DNA from: a virus
DNA: 64,000 nucleotides
IMG/VR virus record: IMGVR_UViG_3300047445_000153
Coordinates: 1 to 64,000 of that record
Reading direction: 5' to 3' (one strand)
This document shows positions 53,465 through 61,335 of the stretch, piece after piece. The notes beneath the pieces were generated by a model that saw only the letters and a list, made by a program, of their open reading frames with translations, was not told where the DNA came from and made no database searches. The position numbers were made by a program, and so were the translations under genes. The number at the start of each line of letters is the position of its first letter. Position 1 is the first letter of the stretch.

Positions 53465-54059
53465 CGACAACTTGACCGGCAACAGAGAGGGAGGGATGCT
53501 TCGTGGAATGCTCGCGCACCGCGTAGATCACCTTCAACTGATGGAACACGTCGAACAGCGCGCTGTGTGCATCGCCGACGAACGGGATCTCGCGCTCGAA
53601 CGCGGGCGGCTCCTGCGGCCAGTAGCGGCCACGGATCCACGAGTTCATGTCGTTGGTGTAGCGAAAGTGGAACGGGTTCGCGACCTCGAACTGGCGGAAG
53701 TAGCTTTCGAGGAACGGGAACTCGAAGTGAGAGGGCTTGGCCCACAGACGCAGCGTGTCGTTGTACGGGTCGGTCCCCACCTTGCACCACGTCACGAAGT
53801 CTTCGAGCACCTTCTTCGGTTGCTCGGAACGCTGCATGATGCTGGTCAGGATGTGACGCTTGTCCTTCAGCCACCACGCGCGTGTGTCTTCGTCGAAGTA
53901 GCGCTTCGGGGGGATCATCAGGCAACGGTCGAACGTCTCGGGCATGATCTCACCCGAGGCGAAGTCGAAGCGCACTGCTGCGATTTGGATGATCGCCGAC
54001 GAACCGGGTTCGGTACCCGTCGTTTCGAGGTCGACCATTACGTCAAGATACTTTGTCAT
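53451..54059 (-). CDS. 3'-5' exonuclease, DEDD type (Rv2179c-like)
   Basis: 202 aa. D10-LE12-TTG is the ExoI motif, the ExoII-like KPSHFEFPFLES is near 110 and H165-x4-D170 (GDAHSALFDV) is the ExoIII motif. Overall it resembles the single-domain phage and Rv2179c-like exonucleases. It could trim DNA or RNA 3' ends during recombination or mRNA turnover. Overlaps the following gene upstream by 17 nt. Confidence 0.85.
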   Translation of the reverse strand: MTKYLDVMVDLETTGTEPGSSAIIQIAAVRFDFASGEIMPETFDRCLMIPPKRYFDEDTRAWWLKDKRHILTSIMQRSEQPKKVLEDFVTWCKVGTDPYNDTLRLWAKPSHFEFPFLESYFRQFEVANPFHFRYTNDMNSWIRGRYWPQEPPAFEREIPFVGDAHSALFDVFHQLKVIYAVREHSTKHPSLSVAGQVVDVPS

Positions 54060-54507
54060 TACTTTGGCCAGATAGAAGAAGTGCGAATCGTGGATGATTC
54101 GAGAATAGGTGGTGGGCTATCTCGGACCACTTCACCGACATTGCATCATGGTCGATGAGAAACGCTGCGTTGATCACATACCACTCGCCGGTTGATTCCC
54201 GACGAATGATGAATAGGTACTGCCCGCCAGCTGTGATAGCTTTGCGCGCGGCACGCCATTGGTTTTTGGAGATCATGCTGAGGCGAAACGACGGCTCGTG
54301 AGCCGTGCTCTTCACTTCAGCGTAGAACATCATCCCGTCCCACGTCACGACGAAGTCGGCGGGCTGGGCGTCCTTGATTGATTTCTTGAGACCAGTTGCT
54401 CCGCGCACGTAGGCGGTATCGGTCAGGCGCTCGACAGCCGCGCGCTTCCCGAATGGCGCAAAGAACGAGACGAACTCATCCTCCGCGTCTTTCCAGACGT
54501 GCTTCAT
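54043..54507 (-). CDS. PD-(D/E)XK nuclease, probable resolvase or endonuclease
   Basis: 154 aa. AQPADFVVTWDGMMFYAEVK shows the D...ExK catalytic core (Asp near 48 and E-V-K near 64-66), with an upstream Glu in the first helix (AEDEFVSFFAPFGK). The same fold is used by Holliday-junction resolvases and VRR-type nucleases. The substrate is unknown. The leader holds CACCACCACCAC. It is the first gene after a likely promoter at 54546. Confidence 0.78.
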   Translation of the reverse strand: MKHVWKDAEDEFVSFFAPFGKRAAVERLTDTAYVRGATGLKKSIKDAQPADFVVTWDGMMFYAEVKSTAHEPSFRLSMISKNQWRAARKAITAGGQYLFIIRRESTGEWYVINAAFLIDHDAMSVKWSEIAHHLFSNHPRFALLLSGQSNDKVS

Positions 54508-54545
54508 TTTTCTTTGACTTTTACCAGTGGTGGTGGTGTCTGAGG

Positions 54546-54577
54546 ATTATAAACAAGATGCAAGCTTTAAGGATCAA
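54546..54577 (-). promoter_or_regulatory. Candidate early promoter
   Basis: On the minus strand TTGATC and a perfect TATAAT are 20 bp apart, a long spacer, but TG lies just before the -10 (TGTTTATAAT). It is placed between the ligase stop and the nuclease gene and would drive the nuclease-exonuclease-SbcDC block. Confidence 0.5.
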
Positions 54578-54592
54578 TGTTGTAAAAAAGTT

Positions 54593-55915
54593 TTACACGA
54601 CCTTGTCAGTCCTGAATCTCGTATATACGGGATTGCGCAGTGCGCCACCCGAGGTTACCTCCATGTACTCACACTCCAGCACCCAGCCAAGCATCTCCTC
54701 GCGCTCGGCCCAGAACTTGGCACGCTCCTCGGGCGTGAAGCCGCCGCCGACGTTGGTTCGGAAAGGCATGCCGTCTTCGAGCTTGCCCTCGATAGTGAAG
54801 CCACCAAGCACGTGCTCGAAAGCCCCCTTCTTCTTGCCGTTGTAGTAGGCGACGATCTTGCCCTCGGCCGTGTGCAGCGGCTTGCCCTTCAACCAGAACG
54901 GGGAGCGGCCCCAGACGTACGGCGCGTCGAGCTGCTTGAGCATGAAGCCTTCGAAGCCCTGCGCGACGGCGGTGTTGAAGAAGGCGTTGACTTCCTCGCG
55001 GCTGTGGACCACTTCCTTGTAGCTCGGGTACAGCTTGCCGTGCCAATCCACACCATACTCGACCTCCGTCGAGCAGACCTTCGCCAGCGCCGCGTCGAGC
55101 TGCGCACTGCGCTCCTGCTGCGGGCGCAGACAGACCTGCTGGTCCCACTCCGTGCGGGTGAGCCAGTCGTACGCATAGAAGCGCACAGCTGACCGATCCG
55201 CGCCCTCCTTCTTGGCCTCCATCGTCGCCGTCCACGAAGGGTGCTTCTTGCTCGGGTCGATGATGTGGATCATCGCTTCGCCGTCCAGCACCATCGGCTG
55301 GTCGCCGACCAGCTCCTGACGCAGTGCCTGCATCTCGCCGTCGAAGAGCCCACCGAGCCAGTACGTCTGGTCCAGGCCGTCGCGCGAGTAGCCGACCACC
55401 GGCCGGTCGGGGGTGATGAAGAACGTGACCCGCTGGCCATCCATCTTGAACTCGATCTGCGCCGGGAACGCCGGGTCGTGGTCGCCGTACTTCTCTGCCA
55501 GCATCACGTCGAACACCGGGATCAGGCCGGGGAAGACCTTGTTGATCTCCTTCGCGCCGATGCCGATGCGCAAGTTCTTGCGGAGCACAGCCGCGAGGTT
55601 GTCGGCGGTCTCGACGGTGTACTGCGCCAGTGTGCAGCGGATCGCATCCTTCGCGGCATTGCCAGTCAGGCTCCGGGTCGACAGGCTAAGAAGCAGCTGG
55701 ATGAACTCCTCACCGTTGTCGACGTCTTCGACGCGGGCCGTCAGCGGCATCTCGAAGTCCTTCACGCCGTACGTCACGAACGGGCTCAACGCCGCGACCA
55801 GCATCGTCTTGGCGAACTCGTTCGGATCGGCGCCGAGCTTGGTCAAAGCTTCCGTCTTCGCGGTCTTGCTAGTGGTGGCCTTGCACTCGGCCATCAGTCG
55901 GTTGAAGCGTCTCAT
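54593..55915 (-). CDS. ATP-dependent DNA ligase
   Basis: 440 aa from MRRFNRLMAECKATTSKTAK (AAGGAA 8 nt upstream, ATGA overlap with the gene before). The AMP-accepting lysine is K157 in IEFKMDGQR (motif I KxDGxR). Further motifs are VLDGEAM (III/IIIa), FEGFMLKQLD (IV) and WLKGKP with later Lys (V). It seals nicks during phage replication. Domain order (N-terminal helical, nucleotidyl transferase, OB fold) is normal. The short form matches T7/T4-like phage ligases. Confidence 0.93.
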   Translation of the reverse strand: MRRFNRLMAECKATTSKTAKTEALTKLGADPNEFAKTMLVAALSPFVTYGVKDFEMPLTARVEDVDNGEEFIQLLLSLSTRSLTGNAAKDAIRCTLAQYTVETADNLAAVLRKNLRIGIGAKEINKVFPGLIPVFDVMLAEKYGDHDPAFPAQIEFKMDGQRVTFFITPDRPVVGYSRDGLDQTYWLGGLFDGEMQALRQELVGDQPMVLDGEAMIHIIDPSKKHPSWTATMEAKKEGADRSAVRFYAYDWLTRTEWDQQVCLRPQQERSAQLDAALAKVCSTEVEYGVDWHGKLYPSYKEVVHSREEVNAFFNTAVAQGFEGFMLKQLDAPYVWGRSPFWLKGKPLHTAEGKIVAYYNGKKKGAFEHVLGGFTIEGKLEDGMPFRTNVGGGFTPEERAKFWAEREEMLGWVLECEYMEVTSGGALRNPVYTRFRTDKVV

Positions 55916-56193
55916 GCTTTGTGTTCCTTGTAGGCGCGCTGTTGCCAATCGATCACATCGTCGTTGCGCGTTTTCCATTCGGCGGGCGGGTTGATGATCG
56001 TGCCGGTCTTGGGACGAACCAGCACCACGTTGAGAAATTCCAGCTTGCTCATCGCCTCCCGCAAAACCGTGCGGCTCACGCCGAGCTGTTTCGCCAGTTG
56101 GTCTTGGGCGGGGAGCTGTTCCCCATGCCCGGTTTCGATGATCAGGTCCACCAGCTGGTCGAGCGCTCTGCCGACCATAGACTGCGTACTCAT
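55912..56193 (-). CDS. GntR-type winged-helix regulator without effector domain
   Basis: 93 aa. QLPAQDQLAKQLGVSRTVLR, EAMSKLEFLNVVLVRPKTGT is the GntR/FadR HTH with the following wing (G-T-I-I). Cellular GntR proteins have a further 150-residue ligand domain, which is absent here. The end (WKTRNDDVIDWQQRAYKEHK) is short and polar. It could regulate this operon or antagonise a host GntR protein. Confidence 0.85.
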   Translation of the reverse strand: MSTQSMVGRALDQLVDLIIETGHGEQLPAQDQLAKQLGVSRTVLREAMSKLEFLNVVLVRPKTGTIINPPAEWKTRNDDVIDWQQRAYKEHKA

Positions 56194-56420
56194 GACACTT
56201 TCTCCTTCAAGTATTCTTCGACTGCGGCCTTAGCTTCGGCGACGAGACGAACTGCCTCGTCGCCTTCGCCGTTGATCGTCAACACCCGCGCGATCTCGCG
56301 CAGCGCGCCCTTGAGGGGCAGCGTTGCGTCATCGCTGCTGTTGCTCCATGTTTCCTCCGACACGTAGCCGGTGTCGGTGTCGAACGCAACCTGCACACGG
56401 CTTTTCACGATGGTGCTCAT
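56190..56420 (-). CDS. Hypothetical protein, 76 aa
   Basis: A beta start (STIVKSRVQVAFDTDTGYVS) and a helical end (GDEAVRLVAEAKAAVEEYLK). No family recognised. Overlaps both neighbours by 4 nt. Confidence 0.62.
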   Translation of the reverse strand: MSTIVKSRVQVAFDTDTGYVSEETWSNSSDDATLPLKGALREIARVLTINGEGDEAVRLVAEAKAAVEEYLKEKVS

Positions 56421-56674
56421 GCTGCTTGCCCCTGTGGAATGCTGAAGGTGTACGTCGCGACCGGGTACTGGATCGTCAACATATGCTTCACATAGAACTT
56501 CCCAGCATCCGTGATGACTAGCCCTGTCAGGCTGTTCATCTCAGCTACGCCCGCATCGACGAGGCGACGGGCGGCTTCACCGTGGGTCACGGAGCGCGTG
56601 TAATTAACGGGCTCCCCGGAGTAATACAGCTGGAGCAACATCTCCAGCTCGGCAACGTTGCGCGGCCTGCTCAT
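56417..56674 (-). CDS. Hypothetical protein, 85 aa, winged-helix-like
   Basis: Start at MSRPRNVAELEMLLQLYYSG, chosen because it gives an ATGA overlap with the polymerase stop. The pattern helix-helix-(VTHGEAARRLVDAGVAEMNS)-strand (LVITDAGKFYVKHML) looks like a small winged helix, as in many DNA-binding accessory proteins. Not assigned. Confidence 0.62.
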   Translation of the reverse strand: MSRPRNVAELEMLLQLYYSGEPVNYTRSVTHGEAARRLVDAGVAEMNSLTGLVITDAGKFYVKHMLTIQYPVATYTFSIPQGQAA

Positions 56675-59376
56675 GCGGTGCACTCCTCTTCTTGTTCGAC
56701 GGGCATGCCGTCGAGGATGTAATCCAAAATCGCCTTGCGCTCTTCCCGCGTGGCATGCTTGCCCCAGCGGTCTTCAGAGACACACGGCAACCCCTTTTGC
56801 ATTTCCATCAGTTCGACCTGACCGCTGGTCGACGTCTTCGGGTTCCACGCCTGCAACGTCTTGCCGATCGCAAGCGATGAGTCCAGCATCAAGTTCTTGA
56901 TCAGGCCGCTGTCCTTGATCATCTCCTCATACAGCACGTCGAGGAAGTCGAGCACTTGCGAGCGCGGCACGCTGTAAACCAGCTCATCGTGGATCAGCAG
57001 GTAGAAGCGCGCACGGAAGGCCTCAGCCTTGATGCGATCGTTCATGCGCGCCATCGTCCGCTTAGCAAGCGCAGCACACAGCCCCTGCACCTTCGCGTTC
57101 ACACACTGGTTGCCAGCACGGCGATTGATCTTCTTGATGACCAGTTCACCGAACGCCGCGATGGCCGGGTCACCATAGGACTGGAACTTCATCCGCATGA
57201 TGTTGACCCACTCGTCGGTCGACTCGAAGCGGTCCCGCCGATGATGGTCCGGCAGCTCGACGTAGCCCAGCTCGCGCGCCTCGTTGATGGTGCCGATGCG
57301 CCACTCCTCGGCCACGGGGAACGTCGCACGGTACTTGTCCGTCATCTCCCACATGGTCTCGCTCGACCACCCCAGGACCTCGGCCGTCGTGCCGAGCGCA
57401 CCTGAGTACCAGTACCCGAAGTTCGCTGGCTTGCCCACGTCGGTGCGCAGCTGCTTCTTGTTCGGGTTGTTCTCGTACTCTTCGTCGGTCAGCCCCATCA
57501 GACCGGTGACGGCCTCCTTGTGCAGATCGTCGTGCGGACGCTGGCCATAAGCCTTGCGGAACTTCGGATCGTTCGAGTAATCCCCGATGATCACCAGCTC
57601 CACTGCCGACCAGTCGGCCGATACCAGCACGTGCTCCTCGCCCTCTGCGTCGTCGTCATCGGCCTCGAAGAAGCCCCGGACATACGCCGCCTCACCGAAC
57701 TTGCTGAGCTGCTGGCCGTTCGGGTTCTGGCACGAGCTGCGGCGGGTCGCCAGCAGCGACGACAGCTGCGGATACACGCGACCGGTGTCCGGGTCCACCA
57801 GCAGCAGGTACGGGGTCAGGTACAGCTTCACGCGCTGCGCGAGGCTCGCCATCGCCTTGTACGTGCGGAAGACCGTGAGGCCTGCCTCGTAGCGCTCGAT
57901 TACCGAGATCTTGTTGAGCGTCAGGCCTAGCTTCAGCTTCAGCGCCGGGGCCACTTCGCCCTTGTCGTCGATCTCCAGGCCTGCGTCGCGGTGCTGCTTG
58001 ATCCAGCGGCGCTCCAGCTCATCACGGCAGTCGCCATCGCTCTGCGTCTTGCCATCAGCCTGCATGTACGAGCCGCGCAGCAGGTCATAGATGACCGTGC
58101 GCATCGGCATGTAGTGGACCAGATTCACGCCGCTCGATTCCTTCATGCCGCGCTCGGTCGCCCACGCGGCCGACACCGGGCTGCGGACCTGATAGCACTG
58201 CTCGAAGTCGTCGTCGCTATCCGGTGACAGCGCCCACTTCTCGATCTGCTGGCGGTACTTCTTGTAGCCCGTCGAGCCCTTGACCGGGTCGACATACCAC
58301 TTGTCGTACTTGGCCAGCTTCTCGTGTGGCTCGTCATCGAACGGCAGCAGCGCCTTGATCGCGGCCTTCATGGTGCGAAGGTGACGTGCCTCGTTCGAGC
58401 GCTCGATGTCGCGGCGTTCGAGCACCGCCTTGCCGTTGAGCTTGATGCCATGCTGCCACGCCTCGGAGGCCGAGCGAACGAACGGCATCTCCTGCTGCAT
58501 GAACGTGTTGAAGACCGGTGGGTTGGTCTGCATGATGTACTGCATGAGGCGGTGGAACAGCTGCACACACCAGTACGCATCGTCCACGCCGTACTCGTAG
58601 ACCTGCTCGCCGGTCAGCATGCCCATGTGGACTTCGTCGCCCAGCGTCTCGTCGAAGGTCGCCATCTTGTAGCCGAACCAGCTCAGCACCGCGCGCTTCA
58701 GGTCGTAGCCGATCTTGATCGACGCGACGTAGCCGTTGTAGCTGTGCGCTGAAGTCGACTCCTTGGCCGTGACCTTGAAGACCAGATCTTCTTGGTCCGC
58801 GTTCAGCGTCATGCCCTGCTCGTAGCCCGCGAACTTGCGCGAGACGATCGGCAGCAGCTTCTCGATGCCCCCGAGTCCAGGCTCGCGGAACGTGTCCTTG
58901 AAGTAGGTGTCGGGCGAGTACGCGGACACGGCCATCTGCAACGTGCAGATGACCTTGGTGCCCAGGTCGTAGCCGAGGGACTTCATCATCATCGTCCACT
59001 CGAAGCCCGCGTTGTGGATCAGCCAGTAGGCGTCCGGCGCCTTCGCATCGAGCAGGCGCTTGGCTTGGCTCCAAGGCACACGGTTCTCAACGTCCGCGTG
59101 CTTCAGGTTGATGTAGTAGCCCAGCTCGTTGCCGTCCGGGTAGATCGAGAAGCCCGTGACGTTGGTCCGGTTCGTGTCGAAGACGAGGCGCGTGGACGAG
59201 GACTTCTTGCCTTCGTCGTTGACCTTCATGAAGAGGTTCAAGCCTTCATGACGTTCGCTGTCCTCGGTCTCGATGTCGAAGCCGACAAAGCCGACCGACG
59301 CAATCTCCGAGATGAGCGCTTCCGCGTAGTCATCCCAGTTGCGCGCGTCGATCAGAATTTTCCGATCGCGATCCAT
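56671..59376 (-). CDS. Family A DNA polymerase with 3'-5' exonuclease
   Basis: 901 aa. The exonuclease half has ExoI D34-IE36 (VGFDIETED), ExoII in IHNAGFEW and ExoIII near YGVDDAYWC. The polymerase half has motif A VSADWSAVELVIIGDYSNDP (near 585), motif B with GKPANFGYWYSG and motif C LLIHDELVYS (near 797). The usual 5'-3' nuclease is not fused but encoded separately at 59593. It would replicate the phage genome with the PrimPol-helicase. Long insertions between motifs make it longer than T7-like enzymes. Confidence 0.95.
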   Translation of the reverse strand: MDRDRKILIDARNWDDYAEALISEIASVGFVGFDIETEDSERHEGLNLFMKVNDEGKKSSSTRLVFDTNRTNVTGFSIYPDGNELGYYINLKHADVENRVPWSQAKRLLDAKAPDAYWLIHNAGFEWTMMMKSLGYDLGTKVICTLQMAVSAYSPDTYFKDTFREPGLGGIEKLLPIVSRKFAGYEQGMTLNADQEDLVFKVTAKESTSAHSYNGYVASIKIGYDLKRAVLSWFGYKMATFDETLGDEVHMGMLTGEQVYEYGVDDAYWCVQLFHRLMQYIMQTNPPVFNTFMQQEMPFVRSASEAWQHGIKLNGKAVLERRDIERSNEARHLRTMKAAIKALLPFDDEPHEKLAKYDKWYVDPVKGSTGYKKYRQQIEKWALSPDSDDDFEQCYQVRSPVSAAWATERGMKESSGVNLVHYMPMRTVIYDLLRGSYMQADGKTQSDGDCRDELERRWIKQHRDAGLEIDDKGEVAPALKLKLGLTLNKISVIERYEAGLTVFRTYKAMASLAQRVKLYLTPYLLLVDPDTGRVYPQLSSLLATRRSSCQNPNGQQLSKFGEAAYVRGFFEADDDDAEGEEHVLVSADWSAVELVIIGDYSNDPKFRKAYGQRPHDDLHKEAVTGLMGLTDEEYENNPNKKQLRTDVGKPANFGYWYSGALGTTAEVLGWSSETMWEMTDKYRATFPVAEEWRIGTINEARELGYVELPDHHRRDRFESTDEWVNIMRMKFQSYGDPAIAAFGELVIKKINRRAGNQCVNAKVQGLCAALAKRTMARMNDRIKAEAFRARFYLLIHDELVYSVPRSQVLDFLDVLYEEMIKDSGLIKNLMLDSSLAIGKTLQAWNPKTSTSGQVELMEMQKGLPCVSEDRWGKHATREERKAILDYILDGMPVEQEEECTA

Positions 59377-59378
59377 GC

Positions 59379-59564
59379 TTACTCCATCGTGCTTGCGGCG
59401 ACTTCCGAGCCGACCAGCGCGACGGCGAACATGCCGATGCCGTCATCGCGCTTGATGATGGAGCGGATCTCATCTGCTGCTGCCTGGATCTTCGCCTGCG
59501 TGTCTGCATCTTGCTTGCCGATCTCGTCCTTGACGATGAGCAGCTGAATGTATTCCGGTGCCAT
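59379..59564 (-). CDS. Hypothetical protein, 61 aa
   Basis: Starts MAPEYIQLLIVKDEIGKQDA, probably an alpha-helical hairpin followed by a hydrophobic end (GMFAVALVGSEVAAS). Its 28-nt leader is unusual: CCACCACCACCACAACA then GGATCGAAACA next to ATG, without a Shine-Dalgarno site. Both parts match the complements of the small RNA. No function known. Confidence 0.65.
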   Translation of the reverse strand: MAPEYIQLLIVKDEIGKQDADTQAKIQAAADEIRSIIKRDDGIGMFAVALVGSEVAASTME

Positions 59565-59592
59565 TGTTTCGATCCTGTTGTGGTGGTGGTGG

Positions 59593-60375
59593 TTACAGCA
59601 TGAAATCTTTCAGCACATCGTTGAGCACGCGATCATCGCGCTGGCCGACAACGAGGTTGTCGAAGATGTCTTGGAGCGGCACGTCGTAGAAGCCCGTGAT
59701 CTCCCACATAGCCTTGAGCGTCGCTTCGTTGGCCTTGACCCATTCGATGGTCTTCTTGCCGAGATTGAAGCTGCCAGCTTCGCTGTCCCAGCACGGCGTA
59801 TAGTCTTCCGTGAAGTACTGAAGCCAGCGCTCGCGGTCGCAGTGCTCCCACGCCTTCGGGCCGAAGCCAGGGATGCCGGGGATCTTGTCCGAGCTGTCAC
59901 CGACCAGCGTCTTCATCAACCGGACTTCGGTGAAGTCGGTGTGGGCGTAGCCGTTCTTCTTCGAGCCGATCATCGTCGTGTGCTGGCCGTCACACACGGC
60001 GAAGTAGTCGCCGTCAGTAGAGTGAATCCTGATGGCGTCCGTGCTCGGCTTGTAGTGGTTGGCAAGCTTGACGATCACGTCATCTGCTTCCCACCCCTTC
60101 AGCTCCAGCGACATGCAGCGCGTGAAGCGCAGCACCTGCTTGAACAGATCCGCTGTCTTGTAGAACTGGTCAGGCGCCGGTTGGCGTCCGACCTTGTAGC
60201 CGGGGAAGACCTTGCGACGACGCTCTTTAGCGCCGTGGCCATCCCAGCACCAGATGATCGTATCGAACATGGGGAGCATGTTCATCTCATACAACACGTC
60301 GCGGATCGTGCCGTTCGCTTCGAACTTGATTCGAAACTGGTTGTTGCCATCTATCAGATGGAGAGTGCGTTGCAT
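59593..60375 (-). CDS. 5'-3' exonuclease, FEN-like
   Basis: 260 aa. D9 in LHLIDGNN, then WCWDGHGAKERR, GWEADDVIVKLA, HSTDGDYFAV and LVGDSSDKIPGIPGFGPKAW: all acidic metal ligands and the helix-hairpin-helix of the flap endonuclease/PolI N-terminal family. It would remove RNA primers and trim flaps, supplying the activity missing from the separate polymerase. Confidence 0.94.
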   Translation of the reverse strand: MQRTLHLIDGNNQFRIKFEANGTIRDVLYEMNMLPMFDTIIWCWDGHGAKERRRKVFPGYKVGRQPAPDQFYKTADLFKQVLRFTRCMSLELKGWEADDVIVKLANHYKPSTDAIRIHSTDGDYFAVCDGQHTTMIGSKKNGYAHTDFTEVRLMKTLVGDSSDKIPGIPGFGPKAWEHCDRERWLQYFTEDYTPCWDSEAGSFNLGKKTIEWVKANEATLKAMWEITGFYDVPLQDIFDNLVVGQRDDRVLNDVLKDFML

Positions 60376-60397
60376 GGTTGACCTCGCAGGGGCGTAG

Positions 60398-60430
60398 AAA
60401 AAGCCGCGAACTTTCCCAAGTTCGCGGCTT
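60398..60430 (-). terminator. Rho-independent terminator, minus strand
   Basis: AAGCCGCGAACTT, 4-nt loop, AAGTTCGCGGCTT: a perfect 13-bp stem, followed on the minus strand by TTTTT. It lies just after the 245-aa gene and reduces read-through into the FEN-like gene. Confidence 0.92.
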
Positions 60431-60447
60431 CCGATGACGCTAGGCGG

Positions 60448-61185
60448 TTAGGCCGTCGCGCCTTCTTCCTGCTCTACTTCTGCGTACTCGCCCAGCGACT
60501 CCCAGCACATCACGCCCCAGGCGTTGCCCGCCTTGTTCGTCATCCGCTTCGAGGTCACCTTGACCGCCACTTGCGCGCCGATCAGGCCTTCCTGCATGAC
60601 CCGCTGGTAGAAGTCCTGCCATTCCCGCCAGTTGGTCGTCGACGTGGCGTAGCCCACGCGGGTACCCGCCTTGGCCAGCAGCACGCCCTTCGGCGACACG
60701 ACGTCTTTCGTCAGGACCATCGGGACGTCGACCGAACGATACGGCTTCTGCTTGTTGTCGATGGTGGTCGCTTTCGTGATCGCCTCGACCCAGCTGATGC
60801 CCTTGTCGCTCTGCACGCCGTCGTACGTCGACCAGTACTGCGCGGGGTTCCCCGCCTTGATCGACATCTTCGGCGCGAAGCCGATGCCTTCGGTCATGTC
60901 GATGTAGGCGTCGAACTCTTGAATGAGTTCTTCGCCGCCGACGAGCATGCCGTATTCCTTGACCTTCGCCCAGATGTCGACGTTCATCGCGCCGGTCATC
61001 AGCTGGTCCATCGAGAGCTTCTGACCCGGCGTACCCGGCATGGCTACTGCACCGGGTTGAGCGACTGCCACGGCCCCGCCTGCTGCTGCGGTTGCTGCCG
61101 CGTTCGATGCTGCTGCGCCTGCTGCTGCGGCGATTTGGCCTGCTGCTGCTTGGGCCTTTTCGATTGCTTGTTGGATCGGATCCAT
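60448..61185 (-). CDS. Unknown protein, 245 aa, possible ssDNA-binding or replication factor
   Basis: Start at MDPIQQAIEKAQAAAGQIAA, with AAAGGAAAAGG upstream. Residues 10-75 are Ala-rich and probably helical or flexible. The remaining 170 residues are a mixed domain (MNVDIWAKVKEYGMLVGGEE; YIDMTEGIGFAPKMSIKAGN; TRVGYATSTTNWREWQDFYQ) with an acidic tail (EYAEVEQEEGATA). The acidic tail, strong ribosome binding site, own terminator and location between helicase and FEN genes are typical of a phage single-strand DNA-binding protein, but no OB-fold signature can be proven by eye. Confidence 0.65.
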   Translation of the reverse strand: MDPIQQAIEKAQAAAGQIAAAAGAAASNAAATAAAGGAVAVAQPGAVAMPGTPGQKLSMDQLMTGAMNVDIWAKVKEYGMLVGGEELIQEFDAYIDMTEGIGFAPKMSIKAGNPAQYWSTYDGVQSDKGISWVEAITKATTIDNKQKPYRSVDVPMVLTKDVVSPKGVLLAKAGTRVGYATSTTNWREWQDFYQRVMQEGLIGAQVAVKVTSKRMTNKAGNAWGVMCWESLGEYAEVEQEEGATA

Positions 61186-61268
61186 AATGCCTTTTCCTTT
61201 GAAATGTGAAAGCGCCAGTTTCGGGTTCGTAAAACCTCGCGACTGAGTGGTGGGATCAGCAGCGAGTT

Positions 61269-61292
61269 CGAAGATCATAGCTTCGATCTTCT
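61269..61292 (-). other. Hairpin in the leader of the 245-aa gene
   Basis: GAAGATC and GATCTTC form a 7-bp stem with an 8-nt loop (+ strand 61270-61291), about 85 nt before the start codon. There is no T-run; it may be an RNA-stability or protein-binding hairpin. Confidence 0.35.
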
Positions 61293-61304
61293 AACCATTC
61301 AATC

Positions 61305-61323
61305 GGAACTAGACGATAGTTCC
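61305..61323. promoter_or_regulatory. Operator-like inverted repeat GGAACTA-N5-TAGTTCC
   Basis: Perfect 7-bp arms. The core AACTATCGTCTAGT (minus strand) also occurs on the plus strand at 6403-6416, in the divergent region between the early left gene and terminase. It lies between a TTGGAA and a TTGAAT spaced 17 bp apart on the minus strand, so it may be a promoter-operator for the 245-aa gene. Confidence 0.5.
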
Positions 61324-61335
61324 AAAAGAATTTTC

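Noticed and set aside
61186-61278. 31-residue N-terminal extension of the 245-aa protein
   Set aside because: The extension has no ribosome binding site and covers the hairpin leader, while the ATG at 61185 has a strong AAAGGAAAAGG.
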